64,000 bases of DNA from Scilla litardierei (GCA_030789695.1 CM061132.1:158144817-158208816), one strand, 5' to 3'. Numbered from the stretch's first letter, positions 1 to 13,606 are shown. The notes: generated by a model from the sequence alone, not told the origin. A program made the numbers and translations.

Positions 1-2687
1 GGATGATGAAGTTAATATGTTCAATGAGTTCCAATGAGACTTTCAAGCTAACCTCTGACGTAGAATTATCGTGTCGCTCAGGCTCCAACTCGTGCTTGTC
101 ACTTGCTTGAATTTAGTCTCTAGCTTGGACTCGATCATATGCTTAATCTTGATCATAGGCACGCATGTAATCATATGCTGATGTAGACTCTGGCTCAAAC
201 TATAACTCATGCTCAACCTATGACATAGGTTGAGACTTTAGCTTATGCTCAAAATTTGTTTCGCATGTTGGCTCTGCTTGAAGTTCTTGATGCGGATCGG
301 GAAGTTTATTGTGCAACTACCAAAAACTCATATTTAGTTTTTGAAAAATTTATCAAATATATCATCAAATCTTTGATCGCGTTCGCTATTGAGTTTAATA
401 GTGGTGACAATGATTGATACTTGGGAAGATATCAATATCGAAGTTTGGATTTCATTTGTGTCCATTATTCATATTTTTTACTATATTCTTTCCACCAATA
501 GGCAATAGTAGGCATCTCTTCTGAGTTTACGTCGAGAATAACTATACCTTTTCTTCTCGGTTAGGTTACAACAAACGAAAAATCTCTCAATAGGATGCTC
601 CCAATCTTCATATCTTTTAGAACCATCAAATCTATAAAAAATTAGGATATTAAAATCATACTTTGTTCTAGCTGAATGATGCTAGGAAAAAGTCATAGAA
701 AATATACGATATCAAAGCTAATTCTAGCTCGAACTGGCTTGAAGCTGGCCCAAACGGTCGATATGGTTTGAAATGGCTTTAAAATCGTCAAAATGGAAAA
801 CTCTGTGCAAAAATGGATGAAAAATCTTTTGAAAATTCTCTAAAAAGTTAGAAAGTTACCAGATCACATGAAAAAGCCTGAAAAACCATACCTAATATTG
901 TAGCAGTTTTTTTTTGAAATATTAAAAAACTTTTTTGGCTAAACTAAATTTCTGCCTATCTTTTGTGATTTTTCTTTCTTTTTCTCTTTTTTGATTTTCT
1001 TTTTTCTCACTTTTCCCACAATTTTTTGATTTTGTTGATTGTCTTCTTTTCTTATTTCTCTCTTTTTTGAAATTTTTTTGTCTCTATCTCTCTAAATTTT
1101 TTGTCTCTCCTTTTATTCTGTTTTTATGTGGATCTAACCCTAACATGGAAAATAAAAAAAATAAAAAAAAGATCGAATCCTTCATTTTTGGTACCAAATT
1201 TGACTTTAAAAGGGAAAATTTAAGGAAATTAGGGGAAAATTTATTGATTTGATAAACTTTTGGGCCTCATACATGGAAAATCTAACGATGATCGACTTGC
1301 ACGCCTCCTATGAAGATTTTTCGGGGATCCCATGCCTAGGTAAGCACGCACACTCTCCACTCCAATGCTAAAGATTTAATTTTGACAAACTCAAAATTTA
1401 CATCAAAATTTCTCAAATTCTATTTAATAACTCATCATTAAAAAAAGATAAATCTAAAGTCATATTTATAGGCTAATACAAAGAGTAATTTGATTCATAT
1501 GCAGACTCCTAAATAAAATAAAAGAGTTACTTAGAGCAAGAAAAAAGACTCAAACTTTTTAAAAATAAAAACTCTAAAAAGACTAAAATTCTTTTAGAAA
1601 AGAAAATTCTAAAAGGACTCAAATAAATCAATTAATTAAATCTAAAAAACAATTATTTAAAATACTAATTTGAATCCAATTTAAAATTGGATCACTATCA
1701 CTTCGCTTCTATGCAGTGTAGCACTCCTTTTAGAGAGTGAACCTTCATGCCTGTTATACAATGTATGATTGCATACCTGTATTTCTACCTCATCGCCTTT
1801 TCTTGTGATCCCCAATTGAGTTGCTTATGGCCTCCGACCATCTTGCATCCCCCACTTTGAGCATGTGAGCCATCACAACCTTCCTTGGGTATGAACCTGA
1901 TTTGTCCACCTCCCATAAACAGAGTTGCATGCATCAGTTCTTACTGTTTTGCTAGTAAACTACTTCGATTTTTATGCCATTATCCCTCCTGGGACTGCGC
2001 TCAAAGCTGTCCCAATCACTAAGTGTAATTGTATTGTGATATTCAAAATGAGTTAGCTGCATCTGTTTTAGACTTTCACCATACTCTGAAGATCTTCCCT
2101 ATTACATCCTTTATGGGTGGAGGTACATTACTGTCTGTTTACCTTCTCATATTTGGGTTGGGGAATGCTGTGTTTTTTGCAACCTTATCTTGGGTTGAGT
2201 GAATATTCTGTCACAGCCTTATTTGCCAAAGAAATGTGCTGCATAGCTGATCCAAACACAAACATATGGAACAGCTGCATATGCTAATGTCTGAAGGCAT
2301 TTTTCGGATCTATTTGCAACTGCAGAGCACAAAAACCAGGGAAAAGTGAGATGAGTAAATCAAATGAGCTGTGCAGGATCAATTCTTAATTACATTGTAA
2401 AAATTATAATTTCGAAGCCTTTTCTGCTCAATTGATTATTCTTTTTTATGAAAGAATGTCTTTTCCAGCTGCATATCTTTAGTTTGATATGGTTCCAACC
2501 ATCACTTTTACCCCTAATATTCCTGTCTTCTTTACGATCATGGGGGCAGAATTACTGCATCTATTTCAAAGATATACTGAAATCAGTACACTTGTGAATT
2601 TAATTGCTCAGTATATATTTCTACTGGAAAATTTATACATCATTTGATGTTGGTGAATTATGACAAGAATGTTTCTTTCCCTTGTAG
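1..2687. other. Upstream intronic sequence, no gene seen
   Basis: This is AT-rich sequence before the first visible IBR3 exon. It holds pyrimidine-rich tracts (about 905-1110) and the first copy of a dispersed LTR-like repeat. I see no exon with family motifs; the exon that should precede VERWERQ lies further upstream. Confidence 0.5.
1190..1690 (-). repeat. Old LTR-like repeat, copy 1 of 3
   Basis: The segment starts with GGTACCAAAT, resembling the reverse of an LTR-element primer-binding site. It then shares with the copies at 5950 and 8430 the order GATTTGATAA, a CCTATGAAGATTTTTCGG-like block, ATGCAAAAGATT-like, then A-rich 'aaaactctaaaa' text. The arrangement suggests a decayed minus-strand LTR. 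Borders are approximate and no target-site duplication was found. Confidence 0.4.
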
Positions 2688-2876
2688 GTAGAAAGATGGG
2701 AAAGACAGTATCTTGCTTCAACTGCCAAGGGAAAACCTGACAGGAATCCAAAGATGCTAGAACTGATTGCTTGGCTGAAAAGGAATATCCCACATGAAGA
2801 TTCATTGGCAGCATCAAGCACATGCCTTGTTCATGGAGACTTTCGAATTGATAATCTAGTTTTTCATCCAGTAGAG
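2688..2876 (+). CDS. IBR3: IBR3-like exon: C-lobe of the APH-like domain
   Basis: This exon has 63 codons in phase 0, with acceptor TTGTAG and donor GAG/GTATAC. It begins with VERWERQYLAS and ends HPVE. The phosphotransferase catalytic loop HGDFRIDN is at 2832-2855, with the catalytic Asp and the metal-binding Asn present. The next exon continues in phase 0 with the DWE metal-binding motif. The preceding exon is not visible in the 2.7 kb upstream. Confidence 0.9.
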
Positions 2877-4097
2877 GTATACGTCCATTTTATATCCATT
2901 AGCCACTATATGGCTATATGCATTTATTTCAAAATTATTTTAAAAATTTCACATCATGTTGTCAATCTAGGTTGGGATATGTATTCGGCTGTTGCTTATT
3001 ATGCTCTAATCACTTTCGATATTGGATAAGCCACATAATGTATGTAGGTTTTCCCCCCTGTTTGAGACTGGGCATTCATATACGTGCAAGGGATGATTAT
3101 TCCATTGTGAACAGTAACAAAATATTGGAAGACATATCCTAACTTCCAGTTACATGTTTTACCATTACATTGCATATGTTTTGGATGTTGTTCCATGGGC
3201 ACGAATACATTATTAAGGGAACAAAGCTTTCACAGGAAATCACATTTGAAATCTTAGGCCAAAATTTTCAGTGACAGCACAATACGTGTTGCTGAGGATT
3301 TTTTAGTATTGTAACTATGTCACGACGTTGATAGACACTTGGTTGATTTTAAAAGTTCAGATATATGATTATGACCTATATCTCAGCACTTCAGATATTG
3401 GTAGATACCAGGTTGAACAAAAAAATGTGTGACCGTTGGGGACAAGTTTTATGTTATTGAGGCTAGTTTTTTACTTTACATTGTGACGAAATCTTTAGGA
3501 TGACAATAATGGGATGTTCTTGCAAGATGCAAATTTTGGCTAGCTTATGTACGCCAACTCTTCTTTAATCTTACCATATAGCTATAGAAAATTGAGAAGT
3601 AGAAGATACCTATACAGTGGTATATTTGAGGATTCTCAATGTTTTTTTAACTCGTCGAGTAAAGAATTTTTTGTGGATGGAACAGGGGGTTGTTTGCACT
3701 ATTGGGCGATTCGTTTTTTTCGTTTGACGCGGAGCCTAACCCTATTGTCAAAAGCTCTATAGGCATGGATTCATGAGTAAGGGAATCAGGGGCGTGTAAA
3801 GTGTCTGGATCTCACAGACGAATACATGATCCCTCTCTAATATTGATTTGCTTACTGAACTCCATCTGCACCATTCAATTCCTCATGCTTACTACCTATT
3901 CTTTATTTTTAAACATATTTCTAAAGTCTATGTGTTGAGTTTTACCTTGAGAAGATTATTGACTATGAGCATGATGGGAGAAAATTTACCATTGCATAAT
4001 TAGTTTTAAATAGTAATGTGTATACTTAAATTGGCCTGTATGAACAGAGAACATGAATGTACATAAAAGTTTATGCCCAATTTCTTTCATTTTACAG

Positions 4098-4175
4098 GAT
4101 AAAGTGATTGGTATTCTTGATTGGGAACTCTCAACTCTAGGAAACCAGATGTGCGACGTCGCTCACAGTAGCATG
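4098..4175 (+). CDS. IBR3: IBR3-like exon: metal-binding DWE segment
   Basis: This exon has 26 codons, phase 0 at both ends, with acceptor TTTACAG and donor ATG/GTATCC. It encodes DKVIGILDWELSTLGNQM and on to CDVAHSSM. The Asp of DWE (codon near 4119) is the kinase-fold metal ligand. It is followed by the 27.8-kb intron and joins in phase 0 to the exon at 32022. Confidence 0.9.
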
Positions 4176-5049
4176 GTATCCTTTATTTTCTTGCTTTACA
4201 TTTCAATTAGAGTTTTAAGTTTGCCACACACACACACTCTTAAATAAAATAAAAAAATAAATGCACACACGCATATTTTTCTTCACTTTTGTTGTCAATT
4301 GTCCTCCTCATGACATGGCTTCTTGAATCTATTGCATTTGTCATAGTTTATCATAAAGCTACATTTAGTTGAATTGAATTATTCTCACTTTTATAGCAGA
4401 CGAAATTACAGCATAGACATTTACAAATATCGCTTTAATAATTCTATCACTGAGATGATGTACTGTGAGTACATGTATTGAAACTGGTTGCAATTTTTGA
4501 ATTGGCGTGGACTGATGAAAGGGACATATGCATAGCGTGAATTTGCAGAGCTTATGCTACTTCCCCGAAGTTAACGCTTTAATTCTATTCATCATTCATA
4601 TTGAAGATATGTAGAAAACTCTTATCAGCTATCTTGTTAAAATCCTCCCCAATTCTGGTCATAATGTCAACCGCCATCAGCGCGCGCACATATTAACAAG
4701 TTGACTTTACGAACCTATGATGGTTGATCTTATGCTTGGCGGAAGTAATGCACGTTTATGATATATTGATATTGTTCTTTGGAAGAGCATAAATGATGTG
4801 AACCAACTTTAGATATGTAGAATCTGTATAGGGGCCTAAGACTGTAAACTAGAAAAATCGATGAAAATTTAGTGCAATTAGAAAATAAAATTGAGTGATT
4901 CCAATTCAGTAGTCAACTCTATGCATGGTTTGCTTTCTTAAGGATCTATACTCTAGTAACAAGTTTTTATTACTTCGCTTATTATCGGTTCCCAAAGTGG
5001 TCGTTCAGTTTGGTGTAAATGGTAACTGATGGTGCTGCAGTGACACAAC

Positions 5050-5676
5050 TTACAAGGGTTTGTTTGTTTTGCTGGAAATGGAGCTTGCTGCAGCCTACTA
5101 CACTCCATTGAGTGTTTGTATTGGTGCCAAAGTGCAGTGAATGCTGCAAAATGCAGCTTTCGCTGCAAATTCTGAACCCAAAATGGCTGCAGTAAATGCT
5201 ACAACATTTGCACAGCAAAAAGTTGCAAATAAATCTATACTACACCATTAGTTTATTTGTAAATTACCCTTAAAAGTCGGATCTTTGTGGCAAGTATTTG
5301 CCACTTAAGCTTACTGATTCTTGATTAAGCATTTGGAACATGTGTAAAAATGCAAAAATACTGAATAGAGCATTTGGTAACTTTTCATTGCAAGAACTTA
5401 TGCTTGCAACAAATGCTGTATTTAATTTGTAGTTGGGGTTCTGGTGTTTAGGTGTTATTTGTACCGAAAAGTTTGCAAGTGGTGCCGTGCCAAAGTAGTT
5501 GCAATTTTACTTTTAGCATCTTTTGGTACAAATTGCACTTGGGGTGAGGGTCTCCTTAGCCATTTTAGCAAGAACATTTCATGCACCATCATTGGCATCT
5601 CACCAAAGTGTGGAGTTTCGTTTGTATCGGCCCATTTACAGCTAGCCAAACAACTACTCGAACAAACAATCTACTA
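5050..5676. repeat. Possible MITE-like repeat
   Basis: A stretch rich in TGCTGCA/TGCAGC words begins near GGGTTTGTTTG and ends near CGAACAAACAAT, which are weakly inverted. I could not find a convincing target-site duplication, so this is only a suggestion. Confidence 0.2.
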
Positions 5677-5949
5677 ACCATATATCACAATGCCACTTGC
5701 AAGGTGCATTTATACTGTAATCAACCAAATATGTGATTCGTTAACGGAGGATCATTGAGGTCACCCATATTACTACACATACTCATTTGAGCTTGCCTAA
5801 ATGAAGAGTGTCATCATGGTTCTTTCAAAATTCTGGTTATGATGAATTGTTGAGTTCATTACAAGTCTTATATAGGGGATAACTTCATTGCACATTACTA
5901 TGGAGGATTATTTTGGAGTCATGACATTGACACATGACGAAAGCAAGAA

Positions 5950-6440
5950 GGGATGTGATGTGGATTTGGGGAAGACGGAAATTAGTGATTTGATAACTTC
6001 TCGGGTCTTGCACCTCGGGATATAACGATTAACGACTCGTATGCCTCTTACGCGGAGATTTTTTGGACCTCTCGCCTATGCAACCAATCTCACCCTCGCA
6101 TACCATGCAAAAGATTTGATTTTTATGGAGAAACTGAAAACCTATACGAAAATTTCAATTCTTCGTTATTTCATCAAAAATAAATAAGTTTATGGCCTTA
6201 TATATGCTTACCACTTGACTCTCAAAAATCACATCTAACGTGGTACTAAAACTCTAAAATAACTAAAACACTCAAAATAAATATGACTTAAAAGGACTCA
6301 AACTCTATCTTTAATAAAATAACTAAAAGACTCAAATAACTAGAATACTCAAAAATTCAAACATTTTCCTTTTCTTAAATATAAAATTTAAAATAAAATA
6401 AAAAAGACAATTATAATTTTAAGTTGGATCTCTATCATTC
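5950..6440 (-). repeat. Old LTR-like repeat, copy 2 of 3
   Basis: This copy has the same order of blocks as copies 1 and 3: GGAAATTAGTGATTTGATAA, then ACGCGGAGATTTTTTGGACC, then CATGCAAAAGATTTGATTTT, then A-rich repeats. It directly abuts the solo LTR at 6479. Borders are approximate. Confidence 0.45.
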
Positions 6441-6478
6441 CATCCGGTTTGAGAACTTCACCACCTGGTGAATGTCAT

Positions 6479-6841
6479 TGATGCGGACTAGGGTTTGTAG
6501 AAGCGGTTTGGGGATTTTTATTGGAATTTGGGGAATAGGGTTACAAGATAAATAGCCAATTTTCGGAGAGTTGGCCCCTCTCCTAGCTTTTGCTAAGGGA
6601 AAAGCCTAAACTCTCTTCTAGATCTCCTCGGAGAACTCTAGGAAATATCAAATGACGGCTCACAAATTCGATACCCTAACCCTAGCCCACACCCTCTCTT
6701 ATATAATGATGAGGCGTGGTGCGTACATCAACTAAGGCCCACTAATGGTGCCTAAAGCAATTTTATCCCCAAACCTTCTGTACGCCCAGCAATTACTTCT
6801 TAGTCTTCTTGCGCCTCCTCTCGTAGGTGATAAACGTATCA
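6479..6841 (-). mobile_element. Solo LTR of a gypsy-type element
   Basis: The 363-base segment starts TGATGCGGACTAGGG and ends CGTATCA. It is bounded by perfect 5-bp duplications GTCAT (6474-6478 and 6842-6846). No internal region follows, so this is a solo LTR left by recombination. On the minus strand it carries a decayed form of the AGCCGTCAT motif found in the other gypsy LTRs of this window, and its ends match the TGATGCGGAC...CGTATCA ends of the young element at 20274. Confidence 0.85.
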
Positions 6842-7789
6842 GTCATCACTAGTATAATCACGCAAAAATCTGCAGTCCTTTTTAATTAGAAAAGATGCGT
6901 TCACAAACTTTGAAGTGTAACTGGATGTAGATTTACAGACGAATATCTTCTGAAAAGCTTTTCCAAATCACAAAAGATATGAAAGCAAATAAAACATGCT
7001 TGTTAGTAGGATGTGAAGGATTTGTGATGACAAACTTGATGTGTTTAATTTCCTTAAGCGGTGTCTTCAAGGTAAGTGTTAGCATATGATCAATGTGTGG
7101 CTTAGACTTGATTGTTGACTTGACATCTTGCTCAGGCTCTTATTCAACCTTCAAAGGCTTCCTCATGCTCGGCTTGTTGGAGTTCAACTCATTCTGTTCA
7201 ACAACTCGAATCTTGTGGTGGGAATGTTACAACACAATTCAATTCCCTTTAATATGAATACGTGTGTGTTTGATCTTCCAAAACTCGTTACATCTAGGTC
7301 GTACAACTAAAGTTTTTCTAGCAAAATATATGCTGCATCCATTTATATAACCTCACACCAAATATGATGTGATCAGAATATGTTGCAAGTTGGAGATGTA
7401 CTTAGCATCACTGGGTAATTGAATGCGCAGACTTACCAATCCAAATGCTGTTATATAACTGTGGAAGAGGCTCAGCTGCTAGGCTCATTCTTTCCAAGGC
7501 CGACTTGACGATAACATTAACACAACTAACTTCATCAATTATTAATTTGTAAGACTTATCATGTACCATGATGAAGGTATGAAAATACTAGTCCTTCGTT
7601 AATCTTTTTATCTTCAACTGTTGTAGACTGACACCTAATAACATTGGCAAGAGTATCAAATTCAAATAAATTTTTATCAACATCAGTAGTCCTTTTAGAT
7701 GTATAAACTTCAATCATTCATTCACATTGTACCACATGGAAGATGAACATGTCACCCCTTTTTGATGACATGTGACGACAACGACGATG

Positions 7790-8260
7790 GACGTGGGCCG
7801 CAACGGAGCTAGGATTTGGGGCGACAGTGATATTAAAAAGTTTTGTCCATCTTTTTTCAGAAAATTTCTCTTTTTTCCTTTTCTTAAATTTTTTATATAT
7901 TTATATTTATTTGTTTTCTCTCTATTTTGATTTTTTAAAAAACCTCTCATTTTTGTGATGATTTTTTTTGATCTCTATCTCTTTTGATTTTTGTCTCCCG
8001 TTTTTTATCCCTCATTTTTTCTTATTTTTTGCTTTTGTTGATCACTCTCCTTTTATTTTTTTACTCTCTTTTAAAAGATTTTTTATCTCTCTATTTTTTC
8101 TTTGATCTCTCCTTTTGATTTTGTTGATCTCTCTTTTAATCCATTTTTAATTTTTAATTTTTGATATAACTTTTAATTTTTTTTAAATATAATTGGAAGA
8201 AAGGAAAAAGAAAAAAGAAAAAGATGATCTTTTTTTTGATGACGAGGGAAATAGATGCAG
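7790..8260. repeat. Pyrimidine-rich low-complexity tract
   Basis: A long T/C-rich stretch has repeated TTTTTGATCTCTC-like words. It resembles the tract at 905-1110 before copy 1 of the same dispersed repeat, so it probably belongs to the same decayed element. No reading frame of note. Confidence 0.4.
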
Positions 8261-8429
8261 AAAGTAAGGGTTTTTTGGATCTAAAATCCTAAAGATACGA
8301 ACATGGTGAAAAAAGATAAAAGATTGAAAAGGTAAGATTCTTTTTTGATCTTTGATATAAATCCTAACTAAAAGAAAAAGAAAAAGAAAAAGAGTTTTTT
8401 AAAAAGAAGACAAATCATGTTTTGACGCT

Positions 8430-8950
8430 GATGCCAAGTTTGACGCTGAACGGAAGCGGGAAGAGATGTGGTTGTGATTTGGAAAAGAAGGAAATTAGGG
8501 ATTTGATAACTTGTCAGCCCTTGCACACCGGGATCTAACGATCACGATTCGTTGCTTCGCACACGGAGATTTTTCGAACTCTCGCCCAGGCAATCAAGGG
8601 CACTTTACACACCAATGCAAAAGATTTGATTTTTTATGGAGAACCTGGAAGATTATATCAAAATTTCTATTCTTCATTATTTCATCAAATATAAATAAGT
8701 TTGTGGCTTTTATATAGGTTTATAACTTAACTCTCAAAAGTCACATCAAATGCGGGACTAAAACTCAAAAAATAACTAAAACACTCAAAATATATAGAAG
8801 ACTTAAAATGACTCTGACTCTGTCCTAAATATAATAATTAAAAGACAGAGAGACTCAAAGGACTCAAACTCTATCCCCATCTCAAATATAAAATCTAAAA
8901 TAAAATAAAAAGACTTGTCTCAATTTCAAACTAGATATCTACTAGACGTG
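8430..8950 (-). repeat. Old LTR-like repeat, copy 3 of 3
   Basis: This copy begins GATGCCAAGTTTGACGC, like a decayed reverse primer-binding site. It then matches copy 2 closely (GATTTGATAACTT, CACACGGAGATTTTTCG, CCAATGCAAAAGATTTGAT). About 500 bases of pyrimidine-rich sequence (7830-8190) precede it. No coding domains of the parent element are recognisable. Confidence 0.45.
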
Positions 8951-11900
8951 CTCCGTCATTAATGGTCTCATGGTCTGGCATCCTTGTGCGATGATCACAT
9001 ATGTTGGCATGCCTCTTTGTACAATTGTACAGTGACTGATTCTAGAGGTGGTTCCTGAAGATTCTAGAAGTAGTTCTTCACACCTTTGTACATGTAGAAA
9101 AAGTAGTGCCATTTAGCTTTTCTTGGATGTCCTTTTACACCGTTCCGGCAGGAGTATGTCATACACCGTGACACTTCAAACAAGGACTTTCCAACAGGTT
9201 GCCCACCGTCACCTGTGTGCTGCTTTAGACTGCAAGTAGACACATGAGGACTAATAAGGTTGGAGTCTATAGAATAAGGAATGGTTTTATGTGGTTCAAC
9301 TAGAAGGTGTCCCTTCCCACCCACCCCACTGGGTGGGTTTGGTGTTTTGGGAAATGCTTTTTAATGATAACAGGCACGTCAAGTTTGGGATGTGTTAAAA
9401 CTGCTTCAGAAATGGTTTCATATTCTTTAATCTAAACGCCTATAATCCCCCAGTGAAAAGCAGAATATATAGAACTACTAATATTTCAAAGCAGAAATTG
9501 TACTTTGGTTTTCTATGTACATGGAACATAACATGAGTCCAAGATCATTAAGTATTCAAATTACATTTCCCATCAACTCATACATCCTTAACGTGTGGTT
9601 AAAAGGTGTTGATGAGCGAGGACGTTCCATAGTGATTGTGGGTAATGCATTGTTTACTGTTTGAAAACTTTATCACCTAACCATTCATATATGAAACTAG
9701 AATCAACATACCAGTTTCTACCTAATGTTACTTCGATTTACCTATTTCTGTTGGAAACTTTCTTACTGTTTTCTGACCATGGGAACACATATAAAAGTAT
9801 CCTTATGGAGAAGATACACATCGTACGTGATTTCTGGGTGGAATTAGGGACAATGACGCATGCCTTTCCTTCTTCTGATTGTTTTCTTGGGTTCTTATAT
9901 ATTCCATTGTAGGTGAAAAATGTAACCACTTACATCCATAAATCTCCATTAACATGGAGAGTCGATATTGATAAAACTGTGTAAATGGGGGTGGGGAAAT
10001 TGCAAACACTCCACGTTAGGAATCAGGAGCGCGTTTTCATGTTGAGCTACTTTCAAAAGTATTCAGGTTGGGGATGCTACCACCCTGAACTCTAAGGCCT
10101 ACCATCCAACTTGAACCGATGCCATTTAATGTGTTCTACAACACATAAATTAACCAGGGACAAATAAGTCAAAGTATTATGATATGATTTACTATGCATC
10201 AAGCAACCGCAAAACCAACATTTGAAATTTTTATAAACATGGTTCATTCGTCGCCACTGGATCTTTTAGTAAGAGATGTCAAAATCATTAAACTCTGTTT
10301 CTAAGGTCTGTATGCAGATCAAATCCAAGCGCATAATTTTTCAGGTTAGGAGGTAGACCCTAAAATTTGGGGTGGGATTATTCCAACCTGGATGCTTCTA
10401 AAAATAGGAGAGCGCTGCTCATAATTTATTATCGTCTTCTGTCATTCCGTTAAAATATTGAAATTTTCTGTTCTCTCTTATCTGGAAAGATGAAACTACT
10501 TTGAATATTGTTGTTCGTTTCTTCCCGTACCCTTAGTTAATTTTATGGCATAGTTTTATTTAGCCGACATCGTGGAAAACAAGTATCCGACATCAAGATC
10601 CGACGTGATCAAGATCCGACATTCTTTGTATTAAGTCCATGAAACCCCGAGTTTTGGGATGAAGTCTATGAGGAGGAGTTGCATTTAGCAGTGTAAGCAA
10701 AATTTACGTAAGGGAGAATACGCTAATATGATGCAATTATTAAATGTGAGCTTAGTTTGAAATCTCCTGCAAACTAGATTAACCCATGAATCGATAACTT
10801 TGAAGTTTGGTACACACATCTACTCAAGCACTAAATAACCATATAATTTGAGCTGGAACTAAATACCTAAAGGTCTATTATAAGATAAGTGTTGATATTT
10901 GGGTTTATAGTTGTTTGTATTCCCAGCGATAAGCTATGCCTCGTCCTGAGTTGACCAAATGCATTATAAGCATATTACTACCCTGGGTTGGAAAAATTCT
11001 TACATCTCTTTTCTCTTGTGTGATTTATTTCCCTTTCTGGACCATAATTATCTATTTCATAACCATCTCATGGATCAATGATCCGGATCACACGACCAAT
11101 TAGGGGTCATTAGTGATCTGGATCGTAGAAGAAAACGATCCGGGTGATATGAATATATGTAAAGAAGAAGGGAGATCATCTAGATCCACTAACATATTGC
11201 ATATCATAAAATTGGATAGCTAATTGATTATGTAGCATTTTCAAACATATAAATTTACATATTTATAATTGTTTATGGATCCTTATCTCGCTCTCATATA
11301 TATCTACCTACGTATGTGTACATACTTGTATCTGTGTACACACAGATGTATGTATGTGTTTATATACACATACACATACATCCATGTGTATATACACACA
11401 TATATTTGCATATATGTATGCATATATGTATACTAAATTGACCCGAGCATATCACAACTTGAGATAGCGATGCCTTCTGGTATAACGTGCCACTTAAAAC
11501 ATCATACCGTGATCCATACCACGTGCTAAAACACAGTAGAACAACGTATCACTATTTTGAATAATGTTAGAGAATGATTTCGGTCCTTTCGAAAAGTTTG
11601 GTTTCAATAAGTTCGCTAGTTTCAGTTCAAGTTTATTTCGGATTTATCTATATTTTTATGTTTATGTATACAGTTTGAATTTATTTAAATTTATATGAAT
11701 CAATTTCAAATTTATATATGAATTTATTTTAGATTTATATAAATTTATTTCGGATTCATATGTAATGTAAAACCCAAACCCATTACTAACTTAAAACACA
11801 AACCCAAATCTAACCTAACGCTAAACATAAGCTTAAAACCTAGACCCAAATCCTAAATTAATACATAAACCCAACCTCTAAATACCTCGGATGCTTAGGC

Positions 11901-12060
11901 ATCTCTCTCTCTCTCTCTGCCATCTCTTGTTGACGAAGAAGAAGACTTGTTGAAGAAGAAGATGACGGAGAACGACGATGATGACACATGTAAGCTTTCT
12001 CACCCTCTCAGCTTGCTTTTTTGCAAGTTCGATTGGATTATATTGATATGATTTTTTATT
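8951..12060. other. Intronic sequence without recognised genes
   Basis: This is AT-rich sequence with no ORF that I recognise. It includes a TATG/CATA microsatellite near 11290-11440 and a CT run near 11900. Near 11575 a GGTTTC-rich segment resembles text at 13030-13135, on the other side of the hAT insertion at 12069. Confidence 0.4.
11290..11440. repeat. TATG/CATA/CACA microsatellite
   Basis: Imperfect alternating purine-pyrimidine sequence (tatgtgtatatacaca-type words) spans about 150 bases. Confidence 0.7.
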
Positions 12061-12068
12061 GTTCTAAT

Positions 12069-12912
12069 CAAGGTTTTAGGTCTCGGTTTCGGTATCGGTA
12101 TCGCTCCTCCCAAAATTTAGGTTTCGGTTTCGGTATCGCTCGTTTCGGCGGGTTCAGAAGCAAGTTTCGGTTTCGTCCGTATCGCTAGTTTCAACAGTTT
12201 CGTTTTGGGTTTCGGTTTCGGTCTCAGAAATACTTAGATACTAAATAGATAAATAAATGAATCAATTGAAGTTTGTATTGTGCACCCACCATTTTACTTT
12301 GCGCACCTACCACTTATTTATAAGTTTGCCAAAAAATAGCCGAGTTTCTTTGCGCACCCATCGTGTTGTTGTGCGAACATATATTTACATGTTTGCCCCG
12401 AAAAAATCTTTAGGAGGCAGCTGAGCCACTTATTTACAAGTTTGCCATTTCTTGTTTTTAAATACAGCCCACTACTACTAGTTTACAAGGTTGGCATTTG
12501 AAAACGAATGCAGCACTCCCGTGACCTAACTCATCATCTTTCGGGGGCGGTGGGCTCTTCTACTTTGGGGAGGTGGGAGGGCGGGAGCCAGGAGGCGGGA
12601 TGGCGGGAGGAGAGGCAAGTCTCTCTCTCTCCCCTTTTTCTCTTCCTCTTTTTTTCCTTTTCTTCTTTTTCTTCATGTTTTCTTCTTCTTTTTTGATGTT
12701 GCTGTAAAACAGTGGCATTTTTTTTTCATTTCCCCCTTCTTTGATGTTCTTTCTCTTTCCATTCCTTTATCTTCTTCTTTTAATTGGTTTCAGCCGGAAC
12801 GGCAAGGTTTCGGCCTAGACCGGAACAAACCCCGAGTTTCGGTCTCGGTACCCACCGAGACCGAAACGAAACAGCAGATACTCAAGGGTATCGACCGAAA
12901 CCTTGAACCATG
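12069..12912. mobile_element. hAT-type non-autonomous transposon
   Basis: The element is flanked by a perfect 8-bp duplication GTTCTAAT (12061-12068 and 12913-12920). Its ends are CAAGGTTTTAGG and, reversed, CATGGTTCAAGG, so the terminal inverted repeat is short and imperfect. Both subterminal regions are full of CGGTTTCGGT and its complement, the usual layout of hAT transposase-binding sites. The interior has a pyrimidine-rich tract and no transposase. Confidence 0.75.
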
Positions 12913-13187
12913 GTTCTAATAGTCTTTTGACAAATTTCTTGAGGAATTTTTCTTGAATTGTTATCAATTTATCATTTTTACGGCCAATTTTGAATTTTTC
13001 TGATGTTATGTGTTTTTCAGCCGAACCCGAAGGAAATCGAAAAAGATTGTCGGTTTCGATTCCGATTCTGGCCATCTTCGAAACCGAGTTGAAATGACCG
13101 AAACTCGTTGTTTCAGTTGAAACCTCAATCCTTAGTTTTGAACATTTACTCATACTAAGCTTTACTTAGTTGACCTAGGGAGGTTAC

Positions 13188-13603
13188 TAATACGGTCATC
13201 ACATATAGAAGGAGGCGCGCTATGGCAACTTCAGGGGCGAATCCGTAATTTCTGACTTGGGGGGGGACTTTTATGCAAATCTGAAAATCTGGGGGGTTTT
13301 ATGCAAAATTGCAAATGATTGTATTATTAGATGAGGGCCGGCCCTAATTGTGTTTTTTCATGCTTGATTTGAGATTGTAAACCCTAGGCCAAGGAGCCTC
13401 CTATGGAGATTTAAACATTCATCTCGAATAGAAAGTTAGGAGATCAACTCATCTCGAATCAAAAATTAGGAGATCACCTTGTCTCGAATTGAAGTAGTTA
13501 TCTTGTTATTTCAGATCTGATTATTATATGAAAATCCCATTTTAATTCATCATCCACCCAAAAATCCCATTTTTCCATCCACAAAAAGCCCTAGGTTGTA
13601 TCA
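13188..13603 (+). repeat. 5' LTR of the decayed chromovirus
   Basis: This LTR has 416 bases, starting TAATACGG (mutated TGATACGG) and ending GTTGTATCA. Its match to 18805-19191 is clear over the full length, apart from an extra copy of the CATCTCGAAT-type unit (13441-13475) missing in the 3' LTR. Confidence 0.93.
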
Positions 13604-13606
13604 AAT

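Noticed and set aside
4953..5218. Cys-rich small frames (71-78 codons) on the minus strand
   Set aside because: They come from TGCAGC-rich repeat text in an intron; no signal peptide or conserved spacing of cysteines was convincing.
12508..12696. 62-codon frame ending in a Phe/Ser-rich tail
   Set aside because: It is a product of the pyrimidine tract inside the hAT non-autonomous element.
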